Shown here: positions 44,193-58,637 of the stretch, one piece after another
How the letters are laid out: the number at the start of each line of letters is the position of its first letter
How positions within the stretch are numbered: position 1 is the first letter of the stretch
From: Chondrilla cf. caribensis
Lineage: Eukaryota > Porifera > Demospongiae > Chondrillida > Chondrillidae
Assembly: GCA_964020155.1 (NCBI GenBank)
Contig: OZ026551.1
Span: forward strand, 5,092,374 to 5,156,373
Length of the DNA stretch: 64,000 nucleotides
Reading direction: 5' to 3'
The notes under the pieces: generated by a model
Told to the model about the DNA's origin: nothing
The model's database searches: none
The model's input: the letters and a program-made list of their open reading frames with translations, nothing else
Made by a program: the position numbers and the translations under genes

Positions 44193-44798
44193 TAGCGCTG
44201 GGCGGTATACCAAATATACAGTAATACCGCGGTATTATTTGTGCACGGTTTTGATACCGGCTGACTTTTTTCTATACCGAGATATCGTGATATCACGGTA
44301 TTCTCTAAGGTTTGAGCGGTATTTTAAATAATATATTCCTGAGATATCAAATTTCGCCCTGAAATGATGTGTTCTGAATCCTTCGAAACTATTGCCGCGA
44401 CAGCCATGATTACGAGCACGAAAGTGTGCATGTGCGGAGTAATACGTTGTTAGACGGAATAAGAGAATATTGTCAAAATGGCGACATCGTCGGCTGCAAG
44501 TTTAAATTTTGATCAGCGAACGAGCGATACAGGTGATCCGAGCAATGAACTTCATCTCGTCGATAAGATGAATACTAAACCTGATATTTGGAAGTACTTT
44601 GCGCTCCGAGTTAACGAGGACGACAAAGTAGTGGATTATTTATTCATTTATTTATGTTTATTTATTTCATTATTATTAAATCAAGGATTCAGTTATTTCA
44701 ATGCCCAACTATAAACTTAAGACTCGGTATACCGTAATACCGTCGTATAATGTTGGCAATATACCGAAACTGATATTTTTTGATACCGCCCAGTGCTA
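44193..44798 (+). mobile_element. hAT-type DNA transposon, internally deleted
   Basis: 606 bp with terminal inverted repeats tagcgctgggcggtat and tagcactgggcggtat, flanked by an 8-bp target duplication tccgtgat (44,185-44,192 and 44,799-44,806). It lies in the 2.2-kb intron of the TIR gene. Confidence 0.88.
44478..44714 (+). pseudogene. hAT transposase N-terminal remnant (BED-finger start)
   Basis: 78 codons inside the hAT element. MATSSAASLNFDQRTSDTGD then KPDIWKYFALRVNEDDKV resembles the start of a ZBED-type transposase; the zinc-binding and catalytic parts are deleted. Confidence 0.55.
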
Positions 44799-44806
44799 TC
44801 CGTGAT

Positions 44807-46141
44807 TATGAGTGAATGATGTCATGCAAGTATGAAATGGCGCCTGTTTCATGTCCTCATTGTGTAATTTGCTACTTTAAGTTGTTTCGGGGACAAGAAG
44901 GGTTGTTTGATATTCTATATTATACAATTTCTTCTATTCGCATCATTTATTAAGTACATCATTGCAGATGAATATTCAATTGTGTGCCTAAACAGCGGTA
45001 AGGCACACATAACTCTGTAAGGAAAAAAGGCATGTTTCTGGTAGGTAGAAAATGATCTGTATTAGAGTTTACATAAACCAAAGATGTACCTTTTCTCAGA
45101 TGCACATTTGAAAGTATTAAATTGTCATGTACAACATACAGATCACAGGTATACAACTATAATATCATTGTATGATGTGCATATCCGTGAAGTAATCAAT
45201 AACATTGTCATTTTATATATCGTGTAAATGGTGAAATCTGATTAATGTTTAGGTTGGTCACAAGGTTGTTGCATGATTCAGTGACACATAATGTTGGGCT
45301 TAGTCCTGCCAAAACCCCCGTCAAACTAGTAAATGCCTTGCAAATAGATACACAACTTTCTCAACCAGCAATTCAAAAATAAATGGGTTGTTAGGACTAT
45401 GCAGAATTCTCAACACATTGTCAAGTGCACGTTATGTTTGGGGCAAGCCTAAGTGAACCTCATATACTGACAAGTCAGCCGTTTGAGTCTCCCAGTGTGG
45501 ACAGGTATAAGTATGTATAATATTATATATGTGTGCGTTTATTTAGGTCACCAATTCGGCAAGAGTTTTTGATATTTTTCACATGCTTGTACACCTCTTT
45601 GAGAGTTTAAAACTTTTCCAAAGACACCTGGGATGTCCAGAGGAAGACAGGGAGTATCACTTGCTGAAGAATGCAGTAGAAGTACAGGCCACTCATTTAC
45701 GGGTTAGGGACGTGTCGACTACGTGTCAGTTAAACACCGGTATGGGTACACCCATAGTACATTCATTTTTTACTGAAAGTACCATGTTGCTGTTTTACAT
45801 GTCTAAAGGGAATTCACTCCAACTGGTGAATAAGCTGCTGCACTGACTAATACAACAGATAAAAAGGACTACTCATGGAATATGGCAACCTTTTCATTGG
45901 TGGAGAGGCAGTTTGTCTGTCAGTTAACATCCTTGGACTTCAATGATTGGGGAATTGCACAGTTTGGTATCTTTGTCATCAGCTAAAATTACACCCTTTT
46001 TACATACATAAAGTTTGCAGAGGTGTAAACCAATCATTAAGTGTTCAAGTATCTATGCATGGCTATAGACTGTACATAGTGAAATACACATAGTATATTA
46101 TTGAGAAAATAAGCACATTGTCAATAAATGACGTTGTGTAC
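44807..46141. other. TIR gene intron, no further exon seen
   Basis: 45,845-46,040 is shared with 20,430-20,600. An 87-codon plus frame at 45,583-45,846 has no recognisable homology and is left uncalled. Confidence 0.5.
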
Positions 46142-46210
46142 CTGATCCTTGTCGTACCACACTTTCACACTTCTACTTTTGAGTTCTTTGACAATAGTAT
46201 CTACTACATC
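46142..46210 (-). CDS. TIR domain exon (helix A, strand B)
   Basis: 69 nt, acceptor CTTTATAG, donor GTACAC, phase 0 to 0. Encodes DVVDTIVKELKSRSVKVWYD and KDQ, a textbook TIR alpha-A/beta-B piece. Confidence 0.75.
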
Positions 46211-46298
46211 CTATAAAGGTGTGAGCAGATACAGACTATAAAACAGCCATTTAATCACAACAAGATAATCAAAAGATTAGTCAATGAATTATAATCAC

Positions 46299-46351
46299 CT
46301 TATCCTTGGATGAATGAGACACAAACAACCAATGATCGGCAATGCTGCGTG
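46299..46351 (-). CDS. TIR domain exon (box 1)
   Basis: 53 nt, acceptor CACAACCAG, donor GTGATT, phase 1 in, 0 out. Encodes RSIADHWLFVSHSSKDK; LFVSHSSKDK is TIR box 1. The upstream start exon is not identified, so the protein's N-terminus is missing from this model. Confidence 0.75.
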
Positions 46352-48121
<1,770 letters not shown>

Positions 48122-48123
<2 letters not shown>

Positions 48124-48427
48124 TGTTGCATATCTTCTCTCATTTCAACCACTAGTCTGATCTGCTTGTCACTGCCATGGCAAATATCCCACACTTCATA
48201 CAACTTGAACATGGTCTCAACAGTTCCTTGGTTACGCAGATGTTGGTAGAGTAGACCATTTGCCTCCCTTCTCATCTTTGCATTTTTTATGTCTGTACAA
48301 ACTCTCTCTGATATGACCTGTTCCTGGAAGAGATCTTGCACACATGACTGTGTCTCTGCATCAGATTTGATCCTGGACATCCAGCCCTTGAGAAAATCCT
48401 TTAGTTTCTTCTCGGGCTTATTCCAGT
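48122..48427 (-). CDS. CARD-2 exon, block B
   Basis: 306 nt, phase 1 to 1; the same domain as 793-1,098 with a handful of changes (QSCVQDL, KMRREANG, GTVETMFKLYEVWDIC). Confidence 0.65.
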
Positions 48428-48956
48428 CTGAAGATTAATGCAACACAGTTTGTGCTGGACAATGTGTATATCCATGTACATATATGCAAGTGCACACGTA
48501 CAGAGCATGCATACACACACTCACACAACCACGCACACAAACGAACACACACGCAGACACACACATACACACACACAGCACTCACCCATACTTTGGCTAC
48601 CTCGTTCTTCCTGTGGTGTTACCAGCCCCTCCTCAGCTACAATGCATCAACAATCAAACATTGCAATGGAACAACACAACTACGTGGGTTGATCAGTTGA
48701 TGTCACTCCTAGTCCTACACATCTCTAGTCCTACGCACATCCAATACAGTGGGTTGAGCCTTATCTTAGGGTTTGCAGTGCAGAAACCAGTGAACATGTG
48801 ATGATCTCATTATTCAATCAATTTGTACTTTGGTGGCCAATTGTCTTGCCAATTGATTGGCTGGTGTGACCATCACATGTTCAACGGCTGACACACTGAA
48901 TAAGACAAGACGAAATAACAGCACACGAAGTACAGGGCACACATGCCAATACATAC

Positions 48957-49253
48957 CTTCTGGAACATTCAGTAGGACGTCCCTCTTCACTGTAGCAACC
49001 AAATCCTTCTCTCCAGCTGCCTCTACTGCTTCAAATAACCTCCCCCAGGTGACACCAGTTGACCAAGTAAGGAGACACTCACGGAAGGCACCAACGTTGT
49101 CATTGGGATGGTCCCTCTTAACAGACTCTATCTCCTTGGATTCAACCCCCAACAGTCTACACACGGTCTCCCATTGTAGAATTCGCAGCGTCTTTGATCC
49201 GATGATGTGTTCCTGGAGCTCCATCACAGTTGGCTTCCTCATCAAGGGATCAC
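48957..49253 (-). CDS. Death-2 exon, block B
   Basis: 297 nt, 9 nt shorter than its paralogues through an in-frame loss (LLTWSTGVTW against LLIWHKGSTGVTW); donor GTATGT; phase 1 to 1. Confidence 0.68.
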
Positions 49254-49742
49254 CTGCAAGAGAGGAGGAGAGAGACAAAAGAGGAGAGACAGAAGTTGAG
49301 AAGGTGACATTCTACCATCTGCAGCACTCACAATAACACCAATGCATTGTAAATACTAGTGCTAGAAGAGAGAACAATACTCCACAGTCCAAGATGTACC
49401 TCTACAGTACAAACCGTACCACTCATATGAGATGTACCTCTAGCTGTACCTGGTTCCCAACAGTAGCAGTACAAGCTGAATCTCTATCTCTAAAATGCAC
49501 TACTATTGTGCTATGAAATGCACCCATGTCAAGTTTACCTAGTCCTCTAAAGCATGATATGTACATAATATCGTTTACCACTGTCATATAAGATGAACCT
49601 CTACAGTCTGAGTTTTACCTCTACTCACTCTCCTGATTTCAATACAACAATGTTACATACAACGCACTTTCAACACTATTTCACTAACTACATGGAAAGT
49701 AGTGAAGAAATCTTCAACATTAGTGTGGCAATGTCCACTCAC

Positions 49743-50054
49743 TTAACTTGTGTTCGATGTGTTTTGCCTCATCATTGAGACCAGCTTGTGCCAACACAGT
49801 CAGTAGTGTCTCCCACGTGACCGGTTTGGAGTGTTCTGCCATCCCCTCCCTCCAGAGACGAAGACACTGGAAGAACACCTCGGACACAGGGGCTGTACCG
49901 TGATCTCTCTTCACTGCCTCAATTTCACGACGACTGACACCGACCCCTTCACACACCTTCTCCCACACTCGAAGCACAGAAGGGTTGGTGGTTATGTGTA
50001 GGCAGAGTTCCTTGTCTGATGGCTTATCACTGTTTTGGTCACCGTCCAGTTGAG
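49743..50054 (-). CDS. Death-1 exon, block B
   Basis: 312 nt, phase 1 to 1; same domain and borders as 2,592-2,903. Confidence 0.68.
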
Positions 50055-51339
50055 CTGTAGTGGAGGAATTGAACAGACACCACATTTCCTTCACATACAG
50101 GGAACCAGTGAGTATAGGTATTAGTGTAAAACACTCTTTTATTTATGCTGTGAGATAGCATAAACAGAGGTTTAAAATACCAGTTCCGTTTAGAATGTAA
50201 CATCATTTAGACATCATTGAATTTCCTTGTTCACTACAGTAAAAACTGATTACGACAATCGCCCTTGAGACAAATTGTTGCTTAGCACAAAACAAGTTTT
50301 GAACATTATTCGGTTGCTGTAGTATTGTACGTGCAGTAAGCAAATCCTGATAAGAAGGTCATCTGATAACAAGAACTGCAATCACGGTCAGTGAAATGGG
50401 GTGAACACATTGGAATCACTTTTAATGGGACATTCAAATATTACATTCAATAATACCGTGGTATAAGCTAACTACAGTGGTACGTACGTACCCATCTTCC
50501 CGTCATCGACTTCCACAAAGAAGTAAAATTCGATTCGAATGAAAACGCCACTCGAAGGGACGATCAAGAAAGGGGGTTCCCCCGTTCTACAGTGCAGTGT
50601 GCAGTGAATTTTATACGCATATATATAAGCGTACTAATCAATATTATCGCACTAGTAGTACGTTTGTATTATATGGAGTGCCAGTATAATCCATCAGACC
50701 ATAGATACTCCAACAACCTAGTATTCGCTATATTATACAGTAATATACGTGAATAACCAACCATACGTACTGCTCTCATATAAACGAACCACAACTTTCT
50801 CCTGAATCTTTCATATTCAGGACAAGTAGAAATGGAAGAGGAACAGCCGGATTGTACACGTGTACATTTCACATGTACAGATGATATCATCATTAAGAAA
50901 ACAGAACTGACGTAAAATTGCAAAAAAAAAAACTAGCAAAACCACAAATTAATATACTAAATAAACACAGATGTCAGATTGCTCCACAGCTGTGGGAGTG
51001 ATGTTTGTAACTGATATTATTGTAATCCAACAAATAGGGCTGATGTGAATCCATTGACATGCAACTAGTCAGTGGAGTGCTTCACCTGTGGGTAGAGATG
51101 GACCAGGAGGAACAGGTCAACTTGTTTAAGTGACACACGTGTGTATAGACACAACTGACTGATGCACACACACATGGGTTGGTACACACATACATGTATC
51201 TATTTAGCTGTTTCTGTTTAGAGGATGGTTGCACATACATATATGTACATAATTGCATAGTTTGGGTAGACATTTCACACCAAACCTTGGAAAAGCACAA
51301 ACACTGATACAGTCAAATACGTAATTAAATGCTATAAAC
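50055..51339. other. Spacer, copy of 2.9-4.2 kb
   Basis: No coding exon recognised. It contains the conserved terminal-exon acceptor CTACCCACAG (minus) near 51,085-51,095. Confidence 0.45.
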
Positions 51340-51656
51340 TCACTGATACTGCTTCAGGTCTTCTTTCATCTCTTCTCCAAGGGCTTTCATATTAGGGTAC
51401 CCACCTTTCCCTGTCTCAATCATTAAATCACACATTATTCTGATTGTGGCCAGAGAACCATGAGTTCTAATGTATTTGAAAAGAATTCCGCTTTGTTCAC
51501 TGGGAAGCGCTCTCTCAACTTTTGCACAGGTGTTTTCATTGATGATGTTGCGGACTGCCCAGGCTACAGCCACATCCTTTGCAGGTACATACTCCAAGAA
51601 CCTGTCTCTGTACTTCTCTATGAATGCCTTCTGGTTAAAAGATGCTGATTCGGCAA
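51340..51656 (-). CDS. CARD tail exon, copy B of pseudo-ROC-COR gene
   Basis: Acceptor CAACCTAG, phase 1; begins VAESASFNQKAFIEKYRDRF, later NTCAKVERALPSEQSGILFK, and ends MKEDLKQYQ with TGA at 51,340-51,342 inside a GTGAGT donor. It is itself intact even though its head exons are damaged. Confidence 0.68.
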
Positions 51657-51983
51657 CTAGGTTGCAGAGATTATAAAAGGATCAAGTTTATACACACATC
51701 GTGAGAGTAGTAGTACTAATGCTTATACAAGCATATGTATACCACATATACTTCAATACTAAATGGACACATGTACACACACAGATACACCATATACACA
51801 CAGATACACAACACGCACGCATGGACGCACACACAGATACACAACACACACATACGTACACACACAGATACACAACACACCATACATACCCCCCCCCCCC
51901 CCCCCAAAACACACAAAGATAAAGTCATCATTCTTATACGTACTACCAATTTAACAGCCCAGTCTTAATTCAACTGGTCTTAC

Positions 51984-52083
51984 CTTTTTCGTAATTTTCC
52001 GTAGCTTGTACCGGACATTCTGGCACCTCAAGAACATTAAATTCATGTCCGTCTTTTTTACATAGGCGAGAGGCTATGGATAG
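51984..52083 (-). CDS. Linker exon after COR, copy B
   Basis: 100 nt, same borders and frame as 4,880-4,979. Confidence 0.6.
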
Positions 52084-52261
52084 CTGAAACAAATAAAACT
52101 GTACTGTAACACCCTCGGGCCTTGGAATAACAATTGTGCTAGTTTGGAATAAGTGGTACTTCTAACAACTGCATGGAGTGACAATGGAGGAGTGGAACAT
52201 ATGGAAAAGGGAACATTCTTTATGTGAAGATACCTGCTCTGGCAAACAAACAAGGGATACT

Positions 52262-52465
<204 letters not shown>

Positions 52466-52499
52466 ACAAAAAATTAAAACATCTGTCTATTCTACTCAC

Positions 52500-53164
52500 T
52501 TCAGGTGGTGGGGATGCAAACCATATTTTTTGTGACCAAAACATTTTGATGGGCCGACCAGAGTAAGACAAGCAATTCGGATTGTGTCGTTCATTATATT
52601 CAGCAAACGCTTCATGCTCATCAGGGTAACCTACTGAACACATAAACCCAAAAGTGTAGGAGTGACAGCCATAGCATTTGTAGGATTCCTTGGATGATTC
52701 ATTTAAACTTGAGCGAACCGCTTGCAATATGCTCTGGCAGTGCTGTACACACCTTGACTTTTCTTCTTCACTCATTTTGTCTCCTCGGCTGAAATCAATG
52801 TGCTGGAATCGAAATTCAATACAGTCATTCCTCCTGTACATATGTAGTTTGTATGTAGAAATGTTAAATTGCATATAGTTCAAGGTGATTGAAACACAAG
52901 AATGCTTCCCGAGCTTGTCCAAAATTGGACCGGCAATTTCAACGAAGAACACCTCAGAAACATAACCCATTTCATCAAATTTGACAAACAATGGATCAAC
53001 GGAAGAAGGCACATCATTTGGATTCTCAGCTGGCCCATTTGGAAGACTGTGCAACAGTACTTCCCTACTATTTGGAGTTTTGACGGCTAATTCCCAACAC
53101 ATGTAAGGCTTCCAGCAATATAGGATCCCCTTTCCATTCTTCCAACAGAATAACATGACGTCTA
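52500..53164 (-). pseudogene. COR-like exon, copy B, with frame-breaking deletion
   Basis: Compared with copy A about 230 bp are missing at 53,089: the sequence jumps from ...TTACATGTGTTGGGAAT to TAGCCGTCAAAAC. Read from the splice acceptor the frame becomes LHVLGISRQNSK then stop. The distal part (VDPLFVKFDEMG, FFVEIAGPILDKLG) is preserved, and it keeps 57 nt (TFGFMCSVGYPDEH) that copy A lacks. Confidence 0.7.
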
Positions 53165-53373
53165 CTGTGGGAAAAGAGTGAAATTTTATACTTACCTGAT
53201 ATTCAACGATAATCAAAATTTTCACTACAATAATCACTAAATTGAGAATAATAATAGACTTTGTTGCGCCCATCTGAAGCCGAATAACATGAGTTGAATA
53301 GTACCCTCGATGTAGGGGAAGTCGACAAAGAAAAATCTTACAATCTATGATAGCTATGAGCATGCAGACTAAC

Positions 53374-54600
53374 CTGTCAGTAGCAAGGTCTGAAATGCTC
53401 CGAAAACACTCACAGATAGCCCCGTGATCCTCGGTCTTGGCGTAATCGCTGTACTGCTGATACAATTCGGACACAAAAGAGTCGCCGCGGTTGATATCAA
53501 CAATAGATACTTGAGGTCCGTAGCCCTTGCTGATCTCGTCGAACGATTCTTTCTTGAGTCCCTCAACGAACACGAGGGATTTGTGCTCTTCGGAGGACGG
53601 TGTGGATATCCTGATACGATCAAGAACCCTGCGAAGGTATACCATCTTCTCTTCCTCTTCCCCGTTATCACAAATTTAATAACGTAGACGCCTTCGGACG
53701 AAATTAGTAGAGGATCGTGGATGGCGTGTTGAGGGTGCGGGTTGATCACCAATAGGTGAGGTTTGCCAGGACTAGCCTCAATTACGGGTAATCCTGCGAG
53801 AGACGCAGCGGATTTTTCGAACTCCTCCGAAGGATACTGGAAACATTGTAGCCATCGAGAATCAAGGATCCATACAAGGATCCAATTAGTGGATCATTTA
53901 TGATCAAAAACAATTTTTATAATACAGATCATATTATCAGTCCACGTAGAATTATATCACGTTGTACTCTTATCAGCCCCACATCTACAAACTCAGTTTA
54001 TTTTGTTTGCATGATTTCACATTAACGCATTCAATATTACATGAAATAATAATAATATGTCTATTAGTACATTATTATTATCTTTGGCTTAATATTTAAA
54101 ATATTAAAAAGTTAAGTTAGATCTTCGTGAATAAAATATTAAAACATATATAACTTGCAAAGAACATAAGTGTACCGCTTGAATACTATCTGTACACCAT
54201 AATGTCAGATTTATGGAATATTCTACATAAGATTGAAACAAATTACACTCACCTGTATAAAGGAGATCCAAAAAGTATAGAATTCACATTTGGCCTTTGA
54301 TATGTACATTATCTTAACAGATTCCAAGTAATCCTCTGAAGAATCTACATGTGATTACAAAAAGCGCCATCAGCTGTTGAATCGCGCGACTGATACTAGT
54401 GAATAGGAATCTAACGCGTATATACGCATAATCTTTTGTGAATCACGCAGTGGGATTTCCTTACCGTTTTCGCTGTGGAAACACTTCCCTGAACCCTGTG
54501 AAGGACCGCGATAATTAACTAAAGAGTGAGCTGTTCCTTTCTCAATTTTAGTGTTCCCAGACGTCAAAATGACGCATTTTATGCCAACAAACTCTCCCAT
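53374..54600 (-). pseudogene. Degenerate ROC exon, copy B, interrupted by an insertion of about 630 bp and a frameshift
   Basis: The start MGEFVGIKCVILTSG (54,600) and the later NPHPQ region are the same as copy A, but between GKCF and QYPSEEF there is an AT-rich insertion of about 630 bp (53,847-54,478) with no recognised content. A 2-nt gain near 53,675 shifts the frame after VYVI. An AG-GTAAGG donor-like site at the insertion edge leaves open that part is spliced out, but phases do not match. Confidence 0.7.
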
Positions 54601-54909
54601 CTCTACGAACTTGTTACGATATCTCTTGTCAAAAACTAGGACTACAACTTCAAGGGCGTTCCCCCAGAAAATTGCCTACCAAATAAGGAGATGGCGACTT
54701 GAACCAGGTAGACAGCGAACGGATGACATTTGTTTTGTGTACAATTCCGAATTCAACACTCAGTCTGATCTAGGGTCTATGGTCTGACTGTGGTGGGTTT
54801 AGATTCAAGTCCACATTTATGGATTATTTCCTTCAAACTGATATAGTCTAGGTCTACTTATTAGGATTTTGCCAACTGAGGCCTAAACGCAAAATATACT
54901 TTGCACACC
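54601..54909. promoter_or_regulatory. Shared divergent promoter region, copy B
   Basis: 309 bp between divergent starts, nearly identical to 6,872-7,187. Confidence 0.5.
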
Positions 54910-55207
54910 ATGGACAGTAGGTATGAGAGCGCTCTTGTCGCGCTAGAGAGCGAGATGAGACTGAACCTATCAGTTGAAGGGATGATACCTCTTCTTGAGC
55001 GGGATGCTGGCGGTTTCATGATAAAGGCAGAGAAGATGCAGGTGACGTCTGTGAACAGAGAAAACACTCCAGAGATAGTCTCCAGGATTGTCAGTATCCT
55101 CAGGAAGAAAGGCAACGAGCAGTTCTTCATCTTTCTCAACATTCTTGACAAAAGTGGAAATAAAGTATGGGCCAATAAACTCAGGGAACGTGCTGGTCTC
55201 CCTCAAC
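54910..55207 (+). CDS. ROC-COR gene B, exon 1: CARD
   Basis: Start ACCATGG; an in-frame TAA upstream fixes the start. Encodes MDSRYESALVALESEMRLNL and ends KLRERAGLPQ with donor GTGAGT, phase 1. This is the presumed original form of the exon whose tail is replaced in copy A. Confidence 0.75.
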
Positions 55208-55540
<333 letters not shown>

Positions 55541-55616
55541 CCTGCAACTGTGTGTACCTACTCTCAGTTTATAATGCTATACATGTACATTCACACAGTT
55601 TGTACTTCTCAAGCAG

Positions 55617-55661
55617 GAGCCCCATTTGATACATCACCTCAGCCTCCAGTATCCAAACGAG
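55617..55661 (+). CDS. ROC-COR gene B, exon 2: linker
   Basis: 45 nt, acceptor CTCAAGCAG, donor GTATGT, phase 1 to 1; encodes RAPFDTSPQPPVSKR. Confidence 0.6.
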
Positions 55662-56026
55662 GTATGTACATGTACTGTATGTAGTGTGGTGTGTGTGTTG
55701 GTTGATGCCACTGGTGAATGCCAGCATGTTACTGGACTGATCTAGGTTTTCCAAGTCATTAGGAATGATATAGGTCATTTATGCAAATAACTGCACACTC
55801 TTCGGACACAATTGTAGTTCTTGGAAGATATGGCCAAGAAAGGTGTTGTGGAATATGTGTACAAACATAATGTGAGGGGAGTCTAACTAGCCATAGCCTG
55901 TAGGAAACTTACCCCTATGGATGTTCCCTCGTCAGGGTTAATCAGTAGTACTGTATAAAATTCCAAGTTTCTGTCTAGTTAGTGTTTCTCTCCATTTTAT
56001 ATTTGTTTAATTGTTTACTATGATAG

Positions 56027-56338
56027 TGTGCAAGGATCCAGTAAGGGAGACTCTACAATCAAACTGGACCTATATCTTGAACAATCTTGAGTTGGACAAA
56101 GGTCTCCTCGGTGAATGCTTCGGGAAGAACCTCATCGGAAGGGACCAGTTGCAGAGGATAAATGCAAAGGAGACATCAACAGACAAGAACGACGTCTTTC
56201 TTGATCATGCCTATTTGTGTTGGAATGAAGAATATCTTTTGAGATTTTGTAAAATACTTGAGAACCACACAACCACCAGTCCAGACAGATTCAGGTCAAT
56301 TGTGGAGAAGATTTATGCCACTTTTGAGGAGAAAACTG
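56027..56338 (+). CDS. ROC-COR gene B, exon 3: CARD
   Basis: 312 nt, acceptor CTATGATAG, donor GTAAGA, phase 1 to 1. Encodes VCKDPVRETLQSNWTYILNN, LIGRDQLQRINAKETSTDKN and LLRFCKILENHTTTSPDRF. A CARD by helix pattern; no close counterpart in gene A. Confidence 0.68.
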
Positions 56339-56609
56339 GTAAGAATGTAATGTAGCTGTGATTTAGCTGTTCAGTGATGAAATTGGGTACTTTTGTAGGG
56401 GTATGTATGATATGGAGATCACAAGGATAAGCAGGGAAATCCCCATTTTGGGGGGCGTGGGGGATCCTCAGGGTGGGGACATGTGGATATAATAGGAAAG
56501 TCCACTAGCTGGAGACATGTTTGAATAAAGAAGGCTGAGAATCCACCAGCTCCTCATCCTCACGAGACATTTCATCTTATCTCTCCAACTGAGAACTAAT
56601 GTGTCGTTT

Positions 56610-56690
56610 TTTCTTTTATAGGAAACAGTTTGACCTGAATGTTCTCAAGATCCCCCTCCAATATTAGCAGTGTGAAAAGCATTTGTGAGT
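56610..56690 (+). pseudogene. Dead copy of the linker exon at 57,425
   Basis: The segment 56,610-56,760 repeats 57,415-57,570 (gtgagtttatagtttattca against gggagtttacagttatattc). The exon part has stops in the usable phases, and the donor GT is changed to CA. Confidence 0.5.
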
Positions 56691-56765
56691 TTATAGTTTA
56701 TTCACTTTCCTGTATATACTGTACATGTTGGATTTAATATGAAATTATGCACATGCTCAAGCATA

Positions 56766-56777
56766 AACACACACACT

Positions 56778-56837
<60 letters not shown>

Positions 56838-56869
56838 ACATGTACAAACCCACACACACACACGTACAA

Positions 56870-56937
<68 letters not shown>
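56766..56937. repeat. (CA)n microsatellite
   Basis: CA runs with GTACAAACC interruptions in the intron before the Death exon. Confidence 0.93.
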
Positions 56938-56939
<2 letters not shown>

Positions 56940-56999
56940 ACACACAAATACACACAGCATGATAGGTATATACTTGTCATATATGTCATCATTACTCAG

Positions 57000-57304
57000 T
57001 ATCTGATGCTATACTGGACTCCAAACCTGAATTGACCCATGTGTTAGAAGTTGTTCCGATGATGTCATCAGAGTGGGGAAACCTTGGTCTTCGGATGCAA
57101 GTAAAAGACTATGTGCTCAAGAACATCGGAAAGAACAAACGAGAGGTTGTTCAGGATTGCTGTCTGGAGATGTGCAGAGAATGGTTGGATGAGAAGAAGG
57201 GAACTGGAAAGGAAGAGAGGAAGTGGAGGACTGTTCTGGATTGTGTGGAGAGGGTGTATGGGCTGGAGAGGAGGAGGGATATAGAAGAGGAGTTGAAGGA
57301 GAAG
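57000..57304 (+). CDS. ROC-COR gene B, exon 4: Death-like domain
   Basis: 305 nt, acceptor TTACTCAG, donor GTGTGT; phase 1 in, 0 out. Encodes [20 protein letters not shown], then [40 protein letters not shown] and [20 protein letters not shown], a Death-domain pattern. The donor is the first base pair of a (GT)n run. Confidence 0.7.
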
Positions 57305-57424
57305 GTGTGTGTGTGTGTGTGTGTGTGTGTTTGTGTGTGTGTGTCTTTAATCCTGTTTTGTTAGTTGCTTGCAGTTTGTCATAATTGTCACTTTTGTATT
57401 CCTATTTATTTCTTAAATTTGCAG

Positions 57425-57473
57425 TTAAATCCATTCAGATGGAGATCTCCCACCAACGATAGCAATATAAAAG
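57425..57473 (+). CDS. ROC-COR gene B, exon 5: linker
   Basis: 49 nt, acceptor AATTTGCAG, donor GTATTT, phase 0 to 1; encodes LNPFRWRSPTNDSNIK. Confidence 0.55.
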
Positions 57474-57539
57474 GTATTTGGGAGTTTACAGTTATATTCA
57501 TTGTCCTGTATATAATGTACATGATGAATTTATGAAAAC

Positions 57540-57582
57540 ACACGCACACACACACACACACACGCATGCACACACACACACA

Positions 57583-57631
<49 letters not shown>

Positions 57632-57640
57632 GCATGCACA
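57540..57640. repeat. CA/CT microsatellite
   Basis: CA runs with a ctctctctct insert. Confidence 0.9.
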
Positions 57641-57699
57641 CACACACTATTATGTACATGTCATGTATATGATCATTACACAGTATCTGATACTGTACT

Positions 57700-58380
57700 G
57701 GACATTCAAGTACAGACATTTTAAGACTTTTAAGCAAAGTTTTTATTGATGTCAAAATGCGACATTGACTAATTTGTGGTCATACCTTTTAATTGTCCAT
57801 CTGATGTTTTTGTCTCCTTCTCAACAGTAGTCTCTCTATAATGTTTTGCATTGTTACCCTGCATGTATGCACTAGGAGTTAAGTGATCAGTCTTCTTATG
57901 TTGGCACAAAAATCATCATTTCTGGAGATGTACGTACTAGACATAATTGTTACCTAGCAATAGTTGAATTTCAAAATTTTCTTGTGTTCTTGCAGTTTGT
58001 CAGATATATAATGCAATTACTTAAATGCCAGCATTAAAAGCTGTACATCTTGACCATGCACGTATAGTATCATGTAGCCAGACCCATTCTGTCCATTTTT
58101 ATTCATAATATTAATATTATGCTTTCAATGAAGAGCAATGTTCTCAGTACATGTGGTGCATGGGGTATCTATGTGCTCTACAGAGCTCTAACTGTGTATT
58201 ATGTTAGGTACGTAACTTCAGTTACAGTTGGTTAATCAAGCCATAATGGCCAATTTTCATCATATGTTGTAATAATACTAGTACGTGTGCGTACCATTCT
58301 GATGTAAGGTGATCTGAAATGTTAATGTAGTATACGTATTTGCTCTGGACTGTACCTTCCCTTATTTCCGATTCCCTCAG
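57700..58380. other. Intron without recognised content
   Basis: No exon, RNA gene or transposon recognised. Confidence 0.5.
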
Positions 58381-58518
58381 CTCCAGTTCAAACCAGTGAC
58401 CCTAAACAAAGTGCAACACGTGTTTCACTCCCAAGTAGAACTGTGTCTGAACCTGTACCACGAAACATGATCAACCCTTCATATGTTTCCATGACAACCA
58501 GTATAGAAGATGCACAAG
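58381..58518 (+). CDS. ROC-COR gene B, exon 6: Ser/Thr/Pro linker
   Basis: 138 nt, acceptor ATTCCCTCAG, donor GTACAG, phase 1 to 1; encodes PVQTSDPKQSATRVSLPSRT, then EPVPRNMINPSYVSMTTS. Disordered by composition. Confidence 0.6.
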
Positions 58519-58547
58519 GTACAGTGAGACCTCTTTACAACATCACT

Positions 58548-58551
<4 letters not shown>

Positions 58552-58635
<84 letters not shown>
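58552..58635. repeat. (GT)n microsatellite
   Basis: Pure GT run of about 84 bp in the last intron before the ROC-COR exon. Confidence 0.95.

Positions 58636-58637
<2 letters not shown>

Noticed and set aside
45583..45846. 87-codon plus-strand open frame (MLVHLFESLKLFQRHLG...)
   Set aside because: No recognisable family, no splice context and it lies inside the TIR gene intron; treated as chance.
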